From the NCBI GenBank assembly GCA_039183535.1, contig JBCDBO010000003.1:54389-118388 (forward strand): a stretch of 64,000 nucleotides of DNA. Reading direction: 5' to 3'. The notes beneath the pieces were generated by a model. The model was not told the DNA's origin and did no database searches. It was given only the letters and a program-made list of their open reading frames with translations. Both the position numbers and the translations under genes were made by a program. Origin of the DNA: JBCAXA01 sp039183535 (GTDB lineage Bacteria > Pseudomonadota > Gammaproteobacteria > Steroidobacterales > Woeseiaceae). Positions 8,296 to 17,262 of the stretch are shown here, piece by piece. The stretch's first letter is position 1; every line of letters starts with the position of its first letter.

Positions 8296-9519
8296 CTACT
8301 CCCCTGCGTTTTTAGTTTCGGCGCTTGCTTCGTCGGCAAGCGCCATCAAGTCAGCCAATTCCGCGTCACTGAGTGGATTGTCAACGACGACATCATTGCG
8401 GACCACAATCGGCCATTGTGTACGGTCCGTTACATCGTCGGACACGCTGGTGGCAAGACCGCTGGCTTCTGCGACGATCGCCTGCGCCTTACTGCTGAGT
8501 CCACTTCGCAACGCCGGTGAAGCAACGCGCGCTAATGCCGCGCGGATCGAAGCGGCGATCACGTCAGAGTCTCGTTCGTCATCCTCAAGTCTCGGGTACG
8601 CTTGCACGACAAACGTATCGTTGTGCCAGCCAGCCAACACCGGCTGATTGACAATTTGGACGGCCGTACCGAGATCGGCCATGGTGTACAGCGCCTCGAT
8701 GTCCTCAGGGTACAAGCGAACACAGCCATGGCTAACACGCATACCGACCCCGTAGGGCTGATTCGTGCCGTGGATCAGGTACCCGTCCATATTGAGCTTG
8801 AGAACGCGATGACCTAAGGGGTTGTCGGGACCGGGCGGAACGACGGCCGGCAAAGGATCGCCCATCGCACGGTGCTCAGCACGAACGGACTGCGGGACGT
8901 ACCAGGTTGGGTTCTCCGCTTTTGCGATAACCGTCGCCTCGCCAAGCGGTGTTGCCCAACCGACCCGACCGATACCGATCGGGTAGGTAATAACGCGTTG
9001 CTCGCCCGACTCCGCAGGCGGCAAGAAATAGAACAAGCGTTTAGCGGCAATATTGAGAACGATGCCTTCGCGAGCGACGTCGGGCAAAACGAAACGAGTC
9101 GGTAATAGAACGGGCGTGTCAGCACCAGGCAACCATGGGTCGACGCCAGGGTTTGCGGTTACCAACTCGTCATAGCCGAGCCCATAGTGCCGAGCAATAT
9201 CGGAAAATGTGTTGTCGGGATTGGCACGCAACACGCTCAACTCACCGACGACAGTCTGCTCCGGCGACGCCAACAAAAACTCGTGGACCCGTTCGCGGAC
9301 CACAGGGTCGGTCTCGGCGAGATAGCGCTGCCATGCCGAGACAACCGGCTCGCGCGGCGCGGACGATACCAGGGCAAGCGGCGCTGGGGCCGCCACGACT
9401 TGTTCAGAGGCAACCACTGTTGGCTCAGGCTCATCGAGTGCGAGCGGACGGTGCGCTACGCAGGCATTGGTGAGCGTTAATCCGAGCGTCGCTAGAAGAC
9501 AATAACGAATCGATATCAC
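8296..9519 (-). CDS. L,D-transpeptidase (YkuD domain) with LysM-like module
   Basis: 407 residues, probably exported; the N-terminus reads LLATLGLTLTNACVAH, which could be a lipobox. A LysM-like segment (NPDNTFSDIARHYGLGYDELVTANP) precedes the catalytic YkuD domain (about residues 150 to 290), which has the essential HGTN and SHGCVRLYPEDIEAL; the cysteine is the nucleophile. Such enzymes form 3-3 peptidoglycan cross-links or attach lipoproteins to the wall. A C-terminal extension of about 110 residues, rich in Asp, Ala and Ser, follows the catalytic domain and has no known role. The stop lies 5 bases before the M1 peptidase start, so they are probably one operon. Confidence 0.92.
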   Translation of the reverse strand: MISIRYCLLATLGLTLTNACVAHRPLALDEPEPTVVASEQVVAAPAPLALVSSAPREPVVSAWQRYLAETDPVVRERVHEFLLASPEQTVVGELSVLRANPDNTFSDIARHYGLGYDELVTANPGVDPWLPGADTPVLLPTRFVLPDVAREGIVLNIAAKRLFYFLPPAESGEQRVITYPIGIGRVGWATPLGEATVIAKAENPTWYVPQSVRAEHRAMGDPLPAVVPPGPDNPLGHRVLKLNMDGYLIHGTNQPYGVGMRVSHGCVRLYPEDIEALYTMADLGTAVQIVNQPVLAGWHNDTFVVQAYPRLEDDERDSDVIAASIRAALARVASPALRSGLSSKAQAIVAEASGLATSVSDDVTDRTQWPIVVRNDVVVDNPLSDAELADLMALADEASAETKNAGE

Positions 9520-9528
9520 GACGGAACG

Positions 9529-11577
9529 TTACCAGATACGCACGCGCTCTTCTGGCGGCAAGTACAGCGCATCGTCCGCGTCGACGCCGTACGCGTCGTA
9601 GAATGCGTCGATATTCCGAACGATCCCGTTAACGCGATACTCCGCCGGCGAGTGGGGATCGACCAACAACCGGCGTTCAAGCTCGCTATCGCGATACTTT
9701 CGGCGCCAAACTTGTGCGTAGCCCATGAAAAAGCGCTGTGCAGCCGTGTAGCCGTCGATGACCGGCCCAGGAGCACCGTTTAAGCTTTGCTGGTAAGCCT
9801 TGTAGGCGACAGCAACGCCAGATAGATCGCCGATGTTTTCGCCGAGCGTAAAGCGGCCGTTGACGAACTTACCCGGCAATGGTTCGAAGCGGTTGTATTG
9901 CTCGACAAGTCCGTCGGCACGCTTCGTGAATTCCGCGTTGTCACTCGCCGTCCACCAGTTACGCAACACACCATTGCCGTCGGTTTTGCGGCCTTGGTCG
10001 TCAAATCCGTGACTGATCTCATGACCGATAACCGCGCCGATCGCGCCGTAATTGACGGCGTCATCAGCCCTGACATCAAAAAACGGCGGCTGCAATATGG
10101 CGGCTGGAAAAACGATCTCGTTCATTGACGGGTTGTAGTAGGCATTGACCGTCTGCGGCGACATGAACCATTCATCCCGATCTACCGGCCCACCCAGCTT
10201 GCCGAACTGGCGATCGGCATCGAGCCGAACAGCTCGAACGACGTTGTCGTAAAGCGCGTTGGCATCGACATATAACTCGCTGTAGTCCGGCCAAACATCG
10301 GGATAACCGATTTTGACGTTAAAACGCGCCAGTTTCGCGCGCGCTTCTTGCTTCGTCACCGGACTCATCCAATCGAGCTCGTTAATGCCTTGCTCAAACG
10401 CTGCCAACAAATTGGCGACCAGCTCATCCATTCGGGCTTTGGCTTCGGGCAGAAAGTGCTGTTCAACGTACAAACGGCCGACCATCTGCCCCATTAACGT
10501 ATCAACCGCTTGTACCGCGCGCTTCCAGCGTGGCTGGGCAGTCTGAACACCTTTGAGTCGGCGGCGATTAAAATCGAAGTGCGCATCGGCAAACGGTGTC
10601 GATAAGTACGGCGCCGCTGCGTTTAGCAAGCGCAGACTAAGGTAGGTTTTCCAAACGTCCAACGGCGTTGCCATTGCAATGTTCGAAAACCGCTCGAAAT
10701 AACTGGGCTGACGAATATTGAATGAGGTTTGTTCGCCTAGCCCGGCAGCATCGGTCAACGCGGTTACGTCGATGCCGACTAACAAAGCCGCGAGCTCAGT
10801 TGCTGACACTTTGTTGTAGGTTTTGTCGCGATCGCGCGAATCGGTCCTCGACCACTGCGCCCTCGCAAGTTCGGTCTCGAAATACAGGACCTCGCGCAAT
10901 CGACGATCGGCGGCGGAGCGTCCTGCCAAACTCAACAATTGCTCAAGGTACGCAAGATATGCGTCGCGAAGTGACTTCGACTCGGCATCGTTGGTTAGGT
11001 AGTAGTCCCGGTCCGGCAAACCGAGACCTGACTGGGTCAGGTTGACGAGGTATTCGGATGGGTTGCGATAGTCTTGCCCTACCCAAAATCGTATCGGCGT
11101 AGTCGTTGGCAATCGTGCTGCGCTACCCAAGTACTCGGCCAAATCACGACGAGTACGGATATTGTCGATCCGCGCGAGCTCTTGCCGAACCGGATCGACG
11201 CCCAACGCCTCGATGCGCTCAATATCCATGAACGCCCGATAGAAGTCCCCGATCTTGCGTTGCTCAGAGCCGGCCGGTGCCTCGCTCTCGGCGGCGGCTA
11301 CGATGATCGACCGAAGTCGCTCGTCCGACTGGTCAGCCAGCATTGAGAACGAGCCGTAATTCGACTTGTCGTCCGGTATATCAGTCGTGGTTAGCCAACG
11401 TCCGTTGACGAACTGAAATAAATTGTCCTGCGGACGAACAGACTGATCGTAGCCATTCGGATCAAGCCCGGTGATGAGGCCACTGTTGGCGTCGGTATTG
11501 TCGGCTGGCGACACGACCGTACAGGCTGGCGTGGCGCATGAGACTAAGACGGCCACTGCGATTGATAGGCGGTTCAT
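9529..11577 (-). CDS. M13 family (neprilysin-like) zinc endopeptidase, exported
   Basis: 682 residues, the normal length for bacterial PepO/neprilysin-type enzymes. The signal ends near CATPAC, so it may be a lipoprotein. Family marks are present in order: DNLFQFVNGRWL near the N-terminus, NAYYNPSMNEIVFPAAIL (substrate-binding NAYY), GHEISHGFDDQG (HExxH zinc site), and GENIGDLSGVAVAY (ExxxD, third zinc ligand). It cleaves oligopeptides at the amino side of hydrophobic residues, presumably in the periplasm. Its stop is 9 bases before the transpeptidase start. A pair of adjacent hairpins lies 27 to 76 bases upstream of its start codon. Confidence 0.93.
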   Translation of the reverse strand: MNRLSIAVAVLVSCATPACTVVSPADNTDANSGLITGLDPNGYDQSVRPQDNLFQFVNGRWLTTTDIPDDKSNYGSFSMLADQSDERLRSIIVAAAESEAPAGSEQRKIGDFYRAFMDIERIEALGVDPVRQELARIDNIRTRRDLAEYLGSAARLPTTTPIRFWVGQDYRNPSEYLVNLTQSGLGLPDRDYYLTNDAESKSLRDAYLAYLEQLLSLAGRSAADRRLREVLYFETELARAQWSRTDSRDRDKTYNKVSATELAALLVGIDVTALTDAAGLGEQTSFNIRQPSYFERFSNIAMATPLDVWKTYLSLRLLNAAAPYLSTPFADAHFDFNRRRLKGVQTAQPRWKRAVQAVDTLMGQMVGRLYVEQHFLPEAKARMDELVANLLAAFEQGINELDWMSPVTKQEARAKLARFNVKIGYPDVWPDYSELYVDANALYDNVVRAVRLDADRQFGKLGGPVDRDEWFMSPQTVNAYYNPSMNEIVFPAAILQPPFFDVRADDAVNYGAIGAVIGHEISHGFDDQGRKTDGNGVLRNWWTASDNAEFTKRADGLVEQYNRFEPLPGKFVNGRFTLGENIGDLSGVAVAYKAYQQSLNGAPGPVIDGYTAAQRFFMGYAQVWRRKYRDSELERRLLVDPHSPAEYRVNGIVRNIDAFYDAYGVDADDALYLPPEERVRIW

Positions 11578-11603
11578 CGCCAGACATGCTCCCCAGAGTT
11601 ACC

Positions 11604-11653
11604 CGGTGCATCGTTCCGCACCGTTTGCGAGGAGCATAAATCCTCGCGCAAAC
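11604..11653. repeat. two tandem inverted repeats upstream of the M13 peptidase
   Basis: CGGTGC and GCACCG flank an 8-base loop (11604-11623). Directly beside it GTTTGCGAGGA and TCCTCGCGCAAAC (11623-11653) form a second stem with a two-base bulge around a 7-base loop. There is no U-run on either strand, so a simple terminator is unlikely. They would lie in the 5' leader of the M13 transcript. Confidence 0.45.
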
Positions 11654-11691
11654 GATCACCAATCGGCGGTCCCCGATCGGCGGGTGGTCAT

Positions 11692-12597
11692 TTAGGTAAC
11701 GTTCGTCGCGTTGTCGACGTCCTCACCAGCGCCGGACCCGTCGTCGCTCGCTTGCTGTTCCGTATCGGCGGCGTACTCCGGCGGCTCACATTGTGGATCA
11801 GCACCGTTGGCCCGAGCCTCATTGTAAAGCGGCAGGGCAAACTCCAGGCCCTCCACAAGCTGTGCAATTCGCGTCTCGGGCGCCGGGTGGGTCATCAAGA
11901 TTTCGGGCGGCAAGTCGGGATTACCGGAAGCCATGTTTTTCCATAATGGTACTGACTCGCGAGGATCGAAGCCCGCCATCGACATATAGCGAAGCCCGAC
12001 AATATCGGCTTCCGATTCGTGCTTGCGGCTGAACGGCAATTGAAACCCGTATTGTGACAACAACCCAAACGCTTCAAACGAGGCCCGTTTCGCGTTGTAA
12101 CTGGTGCCGCCACCGACGGCCGAACCAAGCACTTGGACACCGTAGTTGGCGACAGTTTGGTTGGACTTACGCTCCAAACCGTGCAGCGCAATCTCGTGGG
12201 CAACCTCATGGCCGAGTACAGCCGCCAGCTGGTGCTGATTGCGTGCCGCCGACAAAATACCCGTGAAGACGACGATGCGCCCACCCGGCACGACAAACGC
12301 ATTGGTTTCCGGGATGTCTGCGATCACCAGTTCCCAATCACGGGAATTGAAGTCCTCGTCGGGGAGCTGATCCAAGACGTGGTTGGTAACGCAGGTAACG
12401 TACTCGATCGTCGGGCCATGGCCGCTCAGCGGTGCATTCTTCTTAAACTCGATAAAATCGCGCCGTCCGGCTTCCTCAAGCTCGCGTTTCGAGCCGATCA
12501 ACAGCTGTGGACGGCCCGTCGGTGAAGTTGAACACGCTGCCGTCACAAAGACGGCGGCCATAACGACAACGGCTAGGAATAGGGTTTGTCTGCGCAT
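11692..12597 (-). CDS. M48 family metallopeptidase lipoprotein
   Basis: 301 residues. The ATG at 12597 is chosen because it puts a good lipoprotein signal at the N-terminus (FVTAAC followed by STSPTG). The zinc motif is LGHEVAHEIALHGLER, and ESEADIVGLRYMSMAGFDPRE supplies the distal zinc glutamate and the characteristic ADxxG segment; this is the Oma1/BepA-like branch. Family members work in envelope quality control, degrading misassembled outer-membrane proteins. The C-terminal 40 residues are acidic and low in complexity. It lies upstream of, and in the same direction as, the M13, L,D-transpeptidase and M1 genes, with 114 bases before M13. Confidence 0.92.
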   Translation of the reverse strand: MRRQTLFLAVVVMAAVFVTAACSTSPTGRPQLLIGSKRELEEAGRRDFIEFKKNAPLSGHGPTIEYVTCVTNHVLDQLPDEDFNSRDWELVIADIPETNAFVVPGGRIVVFTGILSAARNQHQLAAVLGHEVAHEIALHGLERKSNQTVANYGVQVLGSAVGGGTSYNAKRASFEAFGLLSQYGFQLPFSRKHESEADIVGLRYMSMAGFDPRESVPLWKNMASGNPDLPPEILMTHPAPETRIAQLVEGLEFALPLYNEARANGADPQCEPPEYAADTEQQASDDGSGAGEDVDNATNVT

Positions 12598-12739
12598 AGC
12601 GGCAAAAATCCGGTGGCGGTGGCTAGTGTGTATCAGTATCAGACGGTAACCAAAGTTGAGACCCCACCGCAATGCGCGAAGTTCCGCCCATACGCGGCGT
12701 TAGGCTAGACTCCACGAGTTACGCGGGCCCGGGGTCACT

Positions 12740-13129
12740 ATGAAATTTGTTGCAATTGTCGCGATCATAAACCTAGCAAACTACGTTTTGGTGATGATCG
12801 GTGTCGGGCGAGCTCGCCAGACCTGGCAGGTTCAAGCCCCCCCAGTCAGTGGCCCGCCAGAGTTTGAGCGTGCCCTCAGAATCCAGCAGAACTCGGTCGA
12901 GCAGTTGATCATGTTCTTGCCTGGCCTATACCTATTCGCGCACTACGTGCAGGCAGAAACGGCGGCCGGCCTCGGCCTGGCCTACCTCGTCGGACGAATC
13001 ATCTACCAACGTCAATATTCCCGCGGGCTCAATCGCGGCGTCGGTTTTATGTTGGGGTTTTTCGTCAATGTCGTCTTGCTAGGCGGCGCCCTGGTAGGCG
13101 TGCTGCTGAAATTCGGCTCGCTGGACTAG
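12740..13129 (+). CDS. MAPEG family membrane protein
   Basis: 129 residues with four hydrophobic helices. The family fingerprint is visible: FERALRIQQNSVEQLIMFLP (the E-R-x-x-R-x-x-x-N-x-x-E pattern that binds glutathione) and VGRIIYQRQYSRG. MAPEG proteins are glutathione-dependent membrane transferases or peroxidases in the inner membrane. It is a single gene between divergent M48 and convergent SohB; the last 4 bases overlap the SohB stop. Several other GST genes occur in the window, in line with a strong glutathione-based detoxification capacity. Confidence 0.88.
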   Translation: MKFVAIVAIINLANYVLVMIGVGRARQTWQVQAPPVSGPPEFERALRIQQNSVEQLIMFLPGLYLFAHYVQAETAAGLGLAYLVGRIIYQRQYSRGLNRGVGFMLGFFVNVVLLGGALVGVLLKFGSLD

Positions 13130-14103
13130 AACCAACGCCCGAGGACGCCATCAGCGGCCTGCAACAATTTGCGTCCTAACGGCTGCTTAATCTTCCAGGT
13201 CACGCGGTACAGATCGTTGTCCTTGGCCTTTGCGCGCAGCAGCTCATCGCTCGTCGACAATGCGTCGACAAGCTGTAAATTAATGGCCCGCGTGCCGTAC
13301 CAGTATTCGCCAGTGGCGACGGTGTCGATATCGAGGTTAGGCCGGTATTCGGCGACCATAGCCTTGAACAAGGTGTGAATATCCTCGAGTTCCTCGCGAA
13401 GCTTGGCGCGATCTTCGTCGGTATTGCGGCCAAACATCGTCACCGTTCTTTTGTGCTTGCCCGCGGTGATCTCTTCGAAGTCGACACCGTACTTGTCTAA
13501 CAAACGGTTGAAGTTGGGCAGCTGAGCCAGTACGCCGATGGAGCCGATAATCGCAAATGGCGCGGCGACAATTTGATTCGCCACGCAGGCCATCAGGTAG
13601 CCCCCGCTGGCCGCCACTTTGTCGACGACCACGGTTAACTCGATGTTGGCGCGGCGTAAGCGTTGTAGCTGCGATGCGGCAAAACCGTGCTCATGGACGG
13701 CGCCGCCAGGGTTCTCAAGGCGTATGACGACATCGTCGGCATCGCTCGCGGTCGCTATCACGGCGGATACTTCTTGGCGCAGCGCCTCCGCCGCACTGGC
13801 ACGCAGATCGCCCTTGAAATCAATGACGAAGGTCCGCGGACGTTGACTCGGTCGCCTGTCGGCGTCCTTGGATTCTTGCTTACGCTGCTTGTGCAGCTCC
13901 TTGGCGGCTTTTTTATTGCTGATCGCGCGATTAAGCGCGTCACCGAGTTTTAGGAATCGCCGGTTGAGGTTTTCAACCTCGAGGGTTTCGTCCGGTTGAC
14001 CCCGTCGGGACGCAGCCGCCATGAGACCGACGATGGCCGCGACAGCGACGACGAAGGTGACCGTCTTGGCGAGAAACAAGCCATAGTCGTACAAGAACGC
14101 CAT
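13126..14103 (-). CDS. sohB: inner-membrane serine protease SohB (S49 family)
   Basis: 325 residues with one N-terminal membrane helix (VTFVVAVAAIVGLMAAA), then a charged linker and the S49 protease domain. The nucleophile serine lies in DKVAASGGYLMACVAN, and the general-base lysine lies in ITAGKHKRTVTMFG. GSIGVLAQLPNFNRLLDKYGVDFE is typical of SohB rather than SppA. It is thought to cut peptides, including leftover signal peptides, at the periplasmic face. The start follows the LipA stop by 6 bases on the same strand. Confidence 0.93.
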   Translation of the reverse strand: MAFLYDYGLFLAKTVTFVVAVAAIVGLMAAASRRGQPDETLEVENLNRRFLKLGDALNRAISNKKAAKELHKQRKQESKDADRRPSQRPRTFVIDFKGDLRASAAEALRQEVSAVIATASDADDVVIRLENPGGAVHEHGFAASQLQRLRRANIELTVVVDKVAASGGYLMACVANQIVAAPFAIIGSIGVLAQLPNFNRLLDKYGVDFEEITAGKHKRTVTMFGRNTDEDRAKLREELEDIHTLFKAMVAEYRPNLDIDTVATGEYWYGTRAINLQLVDALSTSDELLRAKAKDNDLYRVTWKIKQPLGRKLLQAADGVLGRWF

Positions 14104-14109
14104 GCTCGT

Positions 14110-15111
14110 TTAATCCACACCGACGTTATTGCGCTCAAGCACGCGTTCGGCTCGGTAGCTCGAACGGACCAACGGACCCGAGACAACTTCAACGAACCCC
14201 CGCGCGAGCCCGCGTTCGCGCCAATCGAGAAACTCCTCCGGCGTCACGTAGCGATCGACCGGAAGGTGCGCCGGGGTTGGCCGCAAGTACTGCCCGAACG
14301 TCACAATATCGACATTGGCTGCCGCCAAATCGTCTAGCGTTTCGTCGATCTCGGCTGCCGTTTCGCCGAGACCGAGCATTAACGACGTCTTTGTAAGTAC
14401 GTCCGGTCGATAGGCTTTAGCGTTCGCCAATACATCTAAAGTTTGCTCATATGACGCCCGTGGGTCGCGGACCGGGTGCGTGAGACGGCGCACCGTTTCG
14501 ACATTTTGCGCGAAGACTTCCAGTCCAGCGTCGAGCAGTTCGCGAACGGCCCGGTGATCGCCGGAAAAATCGGGTGTCAGTGCCTCGACCGCGGTTTGCG
14601 GGCGACTGGTTTTTATAGCTCGGATACAGGCGGCATAGTGACTCGCTCCGCCGTCGGCAAGGTCATCGCGGTCGACCGATGTCAGAACGACGTATTTAAG
14701 ATCCATCAACTCGACCGCCCGGGCCGTATTGGCTGGCTCTTCAGGGTCTATCCAACCCTGTGGATTGCCGGTATCCACAGCGCAAAACCGGCAAGCGCGC
14801 GTGCAAACCGCACCCAACACCATGATCGTTGCGGTGCCGGCATTCCAACATTCGCCAATGTTCGGACACATCGACTCGGAACAGACAGTCGCCAGCCGGT
14901 GCTCGTCCACCGTTTTGCGGACCGCCGTGAACTTCTGACCCCCTGGGAATTTGGCGCGTAACCATTTGGGCTTCGGACCGGCCGCAGACTCAACGATCTC
15001 GCGCGGCGACTTGATACCGTTTTTGATCGCCGAGAAACCGTTATCGGTGCGGTATTTACTGCCGCTCTTGACGATGGGAATCCCGCGAAACTGTCCAGCG
15101 GTGGCTTTCAT
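14110..15111 (-). CDS. lipA: lipoyl synthase
   Basis: 333 residues, full length. It inserts two sulfurs into octanoyl chains on lipoyl domains, completing lipoate biosynthesis. Both iron-sulfur motifs are present: the auxiliary cluster CSESMCPNIGEC (CxxxxCxxxxxC) and the radical-SAM motif CTRACRFC (CxxxCxxC). SSYRAE near the C-terminus provides the serine that ligates the auxiliary cluster. The octanoyltransferase gene lipB, often adjacent, is not here. SohB follows 6 bases downstream. Confidence 0.97.
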   Translation of the reverse strand: MKATAGQFRGIPIVKSGSKYRTDNGFSAIKNGIKSPREIVESAAGPKPKWLRAKFPGGQKFTAVRKTVDEHRLATVCSESMCPNIGECWNAGTATIMVLGAVCTRACRFCAVDTGNPQGWIDPEEPANTARAVELMDLKYVVLTSVDRDDLADGGASHYAACIRAIKTSRPQTAVEALTPDFSGDHRAVRELLDAGLEVFAQNVETVRRLTHPVRDPRASYEQTLDVLANAKAYRPDVLTKTSLMLGLGETAAEIDETLDDLAAANVDIVTFGQYLRPTPAHLPVDRYVTPEEFLDWRERGLARGFVEVVSGPLVRSSYRAERVLERNNVGVD

Positions 15112-15265
15112 TCGGATTGGGTTGGCAACACTGACTACCCCGATATTGTCTCACGCTCAGGCGATCTGCGCACCAGCGCTAGACCAGACAGTCCTTTATC
15201 GCGTGCTGTCGCGCGGAACGGTACTTGCGGATTGCATTCCGTTCCGCACTGGCGTGATCTTGGCC

Positions 15266-15290
15266 AAAAAAAAGCCCGGCAAAGCCGGGC
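15266..15290 (-). terminator. Rho-independent terminator
   Basis: On the reverse strand GCCCGGC, loop TTT, GCCGGGC is followed by eight T residues. It lies 29 bases past the stop of the 65-residue ORF and marks the end of that transcript before lipA. Confidence 0.85.
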
Positions 15291-15319
15291 GAGGTCGGGG
15301 GAGAACGGTGTCGTCGCGC

Positions 15320-15517
15320 CTAGTGCAGGCGTGACCAACTGATGAGCTGAACAGCGTCCGCGTCAAGCTCAAATTGTCGTGCCAGAAGACCTTCAATATA
15401 GTGCGGCTCAAGTTCGCGGGACGGCGCCCGGCTTAACTCGACGATCCCGCTAAATTCGTTGCCGTCCGCGTAGGCGGCGTCGTTGAGCAGGAACTGTGTG
15501 TAGTACTTTGCAGCCAT
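15320..15517 (-). CDS. 65-residue hypothetical protein
   Basis: The frame is open further upstream, but the ATG at 15517 starts the part that looks like protein: AAKYYTQFLLNDAAYADG, then an acidic helix-forming region with HYIEGLLARQFELDADAVQL. It is acidic and has no membrane segment or known family. A strong terminator just downstream shows that a transcript ends here, which supports a real gene. It could regulate or accompany an unknown process; nothing in the neighbourhood (LipA, OmpA-like protein) identifies a role. About 300 bases between this start and the OmpA-like gene hold no other gene I can support. Confidence 0.5.
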   Translation of the reverse strand: MAAKYYTQFLLNDAAYADGNEFSGIVELSRAPSRELEPHYIEGLLARQFELDADAVQLISWSRLH

Positions 15518-15816
15518 GGATCGAACGATACGCAGCCAATCATGAATGGTCTGTGAAAGGCCGCACAGATCGCAGGCCGTTGCCCGTAGCGCGGCTAGTC
15601 GACACCCGAGACTGTGACCTAGATCAACTTCTACGGGTCTAAACACGAAACCGACCCAGCCTATTAGCGCCGATCCGCATCGATCAGGCATAATTTCGCG
15701 CGATTGCACGGACCTGCCGGGCTATTCGTTGACCGCGACGGGTAGCGATTTGGCATAACGTCGGCCCCGACTCGCAGAACCCGCGTGACCAAGCTCACTG
15801 AAGGAAACGAGAAATC

Positions 15817-17262
15817 ATGCATCTTTGTCTACAACGAGCCATTTGGATTGTTCTGCTGCTATGCAGTGCTGTCGCTGGAGCGCAGGAGCTGCGCGACACG
15901 TTGTTTAGGGCGGCGGACGCGGCTCGTGCGGCGGCGATTAGCGCCGAAGCCGAGGCTCTGGCACCTCGTACGTTCGAGCGTGCGGAAAAGTCGTTCGACG
16001 ATGCTGAGGAGGCGCTTGAGCGGGGTCGCAACATCAGCACGGTCCGCGAACGTATTGCTCGGGCCGAAGGCCTGTTTCGCGACGCCACCGAATCGGCTGA
16101 ACTCGCCCGCGCCTCGTTGGCGGGTGTCATAAAAACTCGGCAAGATGCGCGCAAAGCGGATGCACCGTCTTTGTCAAAACCCATTTGGGACGACGCAGAA
16201 GTGCGCTTTGCGACAGCTGTCCGTGAGATGGAGAAAGGCGACCTTAAAGGCGCGGAACGCGCCAAACGCGAAGCGGAGAGTCTCTACCGAGATGCGGAGT
16301 TGGGCGCGATCAAGACCCGTTACTTGAGCGACACACGGCGACTGCTTGCTGACGCCGACCGCGCAAAGGTCAGCCGCTATGCGCCGGCGACACTCGCGAA
16401 AGCGCGCGGCCTGCTGCAAGACGCCGAACGCGAACTAAACGAGAACCGCTACGACACCGACTTACCGCGCAGTCTTGCGCAGCAAGCCAACTATGAGGCG
16501 CGCCACGCGATTTATCTGGCCGAGCTAGTTCGCAATGTTGGCGATAAGCGAATGACAACGGAAGATTTGATTCTGGCGTGGGAGAAACCGCTGATCGCTA
16601 TTGCTGGCGCAGCCGATATCGTTCCCGATCTCGCGGCCGGTCCGGCGGATTTGTCCGCCGAATTAACGACGCTGGTTGAGGACCTAATCGCGAGCAATCG
16701 CAGTCTTGAGCAAGACCTCGGTAACGCGACGACTCGAGTGGCTGAGATGCAGGAAGAGATCCGCCTGCTCGACGAACAACTGGGCGGTGCCAGTCAGGAA
16801 CGTCAAGCGCTGATGCAGCGCTTGCAGCAGGAAGAGCGAGTACGCGAACAATTTGCCCAGGTTGAACAAATGTTTACGCGCGACGAAGCACTTGTTTTCC
16901 GCAACGGTAACGACGTCACGCTGCGGCTGGTCGGTCTAAATTTCGCCAGCGGCAGTGCAGACGTTGCCAGCAGCAATTACCCGCTGCTCGACAAGGTTCA
17001 ACGAGCAATCAGCGTGTTTCCCCGCAGCGATTTGATCATTGAGGGGCACACCGATTCGTACGGTAGTGACGAGACGAATTTGGCGCTGTCGCAAAGTCGC
17101 GCCGAAGCGGTAATGGCGTACATGGTCTCTTCAATGCGAGTGCCTACCTCGCGCCTAACGGCGATTGGCTACGGAGAGACTCAGCCGGTCGCGAATAACG
17201 AGACCGCGGACGGCCGGGCCAAAAACCGCCGAATCGATATTGTCATCAGGCCGAAGTTTTAG
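15817..17262 (+). CDS. OmpA-family lipid- or wall-binding protein with long coiled coil
   Basis: 481 residues with a signal peptide (VLLLCSAVAGA then Q). Residues of roughly 30 to 360 are Ala/Glu/Arg-rich helices with repeated RA-E/D-A patterns, akin to DUF4398-type helical domains. The C-terminal 120 residues are an OmpA-like peptidoglycan-binding domain: FASGSADVASSNYPLLDKV, LIIEGHTDSYGSDETNLALSQSRA, IGYGETQPVANN and GRAKNRRIDIVI. The aspartate and arginine that grip diaminopimelate are present. It probably tethers the outer membrane or a periplasmic assembly to peptidoglycan. AAGGAAA lies before the ATG. The 3' end overlaps the convergent hydrolase gene by 17 bases. Confidence 0.9.
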   Translation: MHLCLQRAIWIVLLLCSAVAGAQELRDTLFRAADAARAAAISAEAEALAPRTFERAEKSFDDAEEALERGRNISTVRERIARAEGLFRDATESAELARASLAGVIKTRQDARKADAPSLSKPIWDDAEVRFATAVREMEKGDLKGAERAKREAESLYRDAELGAIKTRYLSDTRRLLADADRAKVSRYAPATLAKARGLLQDAERELNENRYDTDLPRSLAQQANYEARHAIYLAELVRNVGDKRMTTEDLILAWEKPLIAIAGAADIVPDLAAGPADLSAELTTLVEDLIASNRSLEQDLGNATTRVAEMQEEIRLLDEQLGGASQERQALMQRLQQEERVREQFAQVEQMFTRDEALVFRNGNDVTLRLVGLNFASGSADVASSNYPLLDKVQRAISVFPRSDLIIEGHTDSYGSDETNLALSQSRAEAVMAYMVSSMRVPTSRLTAIGYGETQPVANNETADGRAKNRRIDIVIRPKF

